NCBI GenBank assembly: GCA_964057225.1
Contig: OZ059895.1
Span: 8,246,001-8,310,000 of the forward strand
DNA: 64,000 bases
Source: Auanema rhodensis
Taxonomy: Eukaryota; Nematoda; Chromadorea; Rhabditida; Rhabditidae
Direction: 5' to 3'
The position numbers were made by a program, and so were the translations under genes. Shown piece after piece: positions 60,876 to 64,000 of the stretch. The notes beneath the pieces were generated by a model, which was not told the DNA's origin, did no database searches, and worked only from the letters and a program-made list of their open reading frames with translations. Position 1 is the stretch's first letter. Each line of letters starts with the position of its first letter.

Positions 60876-63800
60876 GTAGAGTTGACGTGAGATCAATAAA
60901 ATTAATAACAAAATACTAAAGGAGAACTGATGTAATAGTTGTTTTGGAAGTTTTTAGTGATTCAATATGCTTAACAAAAGATAAAGAGAAAAGAAACTGA
61001 ATGTTGATTGTCATTTCAGTTAGATAAGTGAGTGTATACGAAATGATAAGAAAAGGAAGGGAACGATTAAGAAACTTATCGATGCAGAATTATTAAGCTT
61101 CGTCGTGAAAGAAGCAGGAAAAATATTTCTGAGAAATGAATAAGATAACATTTAGATTTCCGTGCCAATGTTCATGGCAAAGGTGAGGAGGAAATATAGA
61201 CAGGAGAACGAAAGATGAATTGAGAAATTATAAATGACATAAGTATACTGGTGTTAAAAGCCAAAAGAAAAATGAAGATAAGAAATGCTTACAATATGAT
61301 GAATTGCGTTTAAAATAAAGCTAACAGAAATAAAAATAAAAAGATTTGATGAATGATTTTATAAGTTTTGGAGAAAATAGAGATAACGTTATGAAAGATA
61401 TAAGGTTCACTAGGCTAGCACTTCATTCTGACCACATTGCAATTTGACAGAAAAAATACATTGAAAAGGATTCATGTTCAACTGAAATCAGCAACTGCTC
61501 AGGATGGCTCTGAACTGCTATATCTCTTCAGCTCACAGAAGAATTAATGAACGAACGGAAATTAATCAAATAGCGATGACAACGAAGATAAACTCGCAAA
61601 AAATTTTCAAACCACAAGAGAACGCTAAAAAGCTGGAAATTGTCCATTTAGACGGGAGTGAGGAAATAAGGAAAATGTTCCAAAAATTCTTTTAGAATGA
61701 CAAAATCGCGAAAAATTCATAACAAATCATCATAATTACATGAATTCTATTTTAAGAAAAATGAACTCTAATTGTCATTAAAAAAACAAGTTAATAGCTA
61801 TTACTAGTATTATCTGTTTCTTTTAAGAATAAAAAAAATAAAAAAATAATAAATTAAGAAAAATTTGAAACTCATAAATACAAGTATGATTGAGTAGAGT
61901 AATAGTATAATTAATCGATGACTTAAAATTTAATTGTTAAATTTTGATTCATGAATCATCGTCAAAAAAAAAACATCAACGTATAAGGCGAATGGGGGTT
62001 AAGCAATAAGAACAATTTTAAAATAAAACATCTGTTACTGGAGGATCATATATAGTAGATCTAAGCAGCTATGAAGAGTATAAAATCTTTATCGCTAAGC
62101 ATGCTGTAAGATACAAGACCATAACTAATTGGGAATAAAAAAGTGAAAGTTGAGGATCGTATGAAGCGTGATGTGTGAGAAATATATAGAAACTTTGATA
62201 AAGAACAAGATGAAATTTTAAAAAGCTCTTCCTCTGAAATTGAGAAAGAAACAAAAGAAGATAGTGTGAGAAGCAAAGTAACAGTTGCTAAATCGTTCTT
62301 TCCTTGGTTAGGATCTCTCAAATATTTCTCTTTTTCAGTTTAGTTGGTCCGGATGTGTAATGAATGCGACAGAAGACCTGTCAAAGCTTATCAAAAAACA
62401 CAAAGACTAAACAGCGAATGAGTTCTAGGTGAGAAGCAAAACAGAGAAATTAAAATGAACGATATTTATGTATGTAATATACAGCCTGGCGAAATGAGTT
62501 TTAAAAAACGACAATCCATCATCAAAAAATGACAGACTTTTGAATAGATATGTCAAACATAACAACAACTAGTACAAACTATGTATTGCAATGAGATTAT
62601 GAAAATATACTAAATCATGCATGAAACATGGAAAAATCCAAAATTCACAGGATAAATAGAGAAGACCCAACTGCTTTTAAAAGATAAGATCTGCCGAATA
62701 TGGGACGGTACGGTCAAGACTTAGATCAAGCAGCTCGTTCTTCAGATAGGCCCTGGGAAATAAATCTTGTTTCAGTAATTTTCTTCTGCATTGAAAACAG
62801 CTATTAAGCAGAATTACTTTGTAGAAAACGAGCTAGATAACTGTAAAATGTAATTAAAACCAGCAAATTCTCAAGCGTACAGGCAGCTGGGTGCCCATCC
62901 AATTAAGAATTATCCAAACATTGGAATTTGGAAAAACCATTCAAATCATCAAAATCCAATCTTGCCCTTTAAAGTGACCTTGTTACATCAGTTTCTTAGT
63001 GCAAGAAGGATAATGTAAATCACCACCCAACATTTTTTAAGAGGAACGCCTGTCAAACTATTTCGACAATTTTGTGGACAGTTGATAAAATAATGAGTAA
63101 AAACAGAGTGTATACCCAGAAAAACATTGAAACATTACTGAAAAAAACATAGGTGATCATAAAATAATAACAAATTATAAATTATTAAATCATGTTAACT
63201 ATAAAACTACGATCTTTTACGTATTTTTGGTAAGTTATTATCATTATAATGCCTATCTATTGCTAATATTAGTGTAAATGATTAATTTTTTGGGTATAAA
63301 TAAAAATTTAGAAATAATAATAATTAGTATTAGCGAACTTTGTTCTAATAGAGATTAAAATCTAAAGATTTATGATTGTCCTTAGAGAACGCAACCGACA
63401 CGTAAAAGTTTAAATTGAAAATGATGTTTGTAATTAATATGCTAATCAGTTATAATAGTGCTCATCAAAAAATATTGATTAATCATTATTTTATATTCTA
63501 ATTGAATATTATGATTATTCATATTATACATAGAATAACCTTTTAATTCAAAATTAAGCATGTGATTATAAATTTGATAAATTGTTTTAATAACAACTAA
63601 ACTCAAATTGAAGAATTGTAAGAAATGATATTGGAGGATGAATTATAAACAACATGTATGCATGTGCTTATGTTAATCATCAACGAATTGTTGACTCATT
63701 ATTGACGATAAACAGTAATTTAAATAAAAAACATTGAAATATAAAGCTATTATTTATTACAAACTACAAATTTAAAAAAAAAGCTCATGCAATAACAAGA

Positions 63801-64000
63801 ACTATTAATTACATCATAATCTCAATATTGCGAGTAGAAACTAAATATACAAAACCCGTTTGTTTAAAAGGAAGGTGTCTAATACTAACATACCCGCTGA
63901 CCAGCAAATAACAACATGGAATGTGGAAACATATTAAAGTTCTAAAGAACCGAGATAAAACACATAGTGTCAAATGAATACAAATATTAAATTTTAGTTA
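60876..64000. other. Spacer at the right end, nothing recognised
   Basis: About 3.1 kb of AT-rich sequence. A 63-codon plus-strand frame at 61504-61695 and an 86-codon minus frame at 62321-62061 show no family pattern. Probably upstream sequence of the semaphorin gene. Confidence 0.5.

Overview
The window looks like nuclear DNA of a nematode. It is AT-rich, most introns are 40-60 bases with GT...AG ends and T-rich acceptors, and several start codons sit 0-40 bases after an acceptor-like (T)nAG, as expected for spliced-leader trans-splicing. It also carries a cofactor-independent phosphoglycerate mutase, the form nematodes use. Species cannot be told from sequence reading alone. No gene is covered by one long ORF, so every model was built by joining exons by hand with phase checks.

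Layout. 0-5.7 kb is compact and on the plus strand: eIF2B beta (242-1659), TOLLIP with C2 and CUE domains (2838-3982), and a small single-pass cysteine-rich membrane protein of the Shisa/VOPP1/WBP1 kind (about 5085-5702). Everything recognisable after that is on the minus strand: a CREB3-like membrane-tethered bZIP factor spread over 10 kb (16522-6499), iPGM (27806-25185), an A20/AN1 zinc-finger protein (30813-30074), an SLC17-type transporter (48063-41140), an RMD-family protein (50888-49945), a 764-residue orphan 7TM receptor with a large ectodomain (54579-51129), and a class-1 transmembrane semaphorin (60837-58226).

The long stretches 16.6-25.2 kb, 30.8-41.1 kb, 54.6-58.2 kb and 60.9-64 kb, and the big introns of the bZIP and SLC17 genes, hold no gene I can support. 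Much of 13-38 kb is purine-rich on the plus strand, with (GA)n tracts and a few GC-richer islands listed as leads.

The genes form no single pathway. The closest link is 7TM receptor -> RMD, two same-strand genes about 240 bases apart that could be an operon. I found no evidence of a previously undescribed multi-gene system. The least described loci are the orphan receptor and the small cysteine-rich membrane protein.
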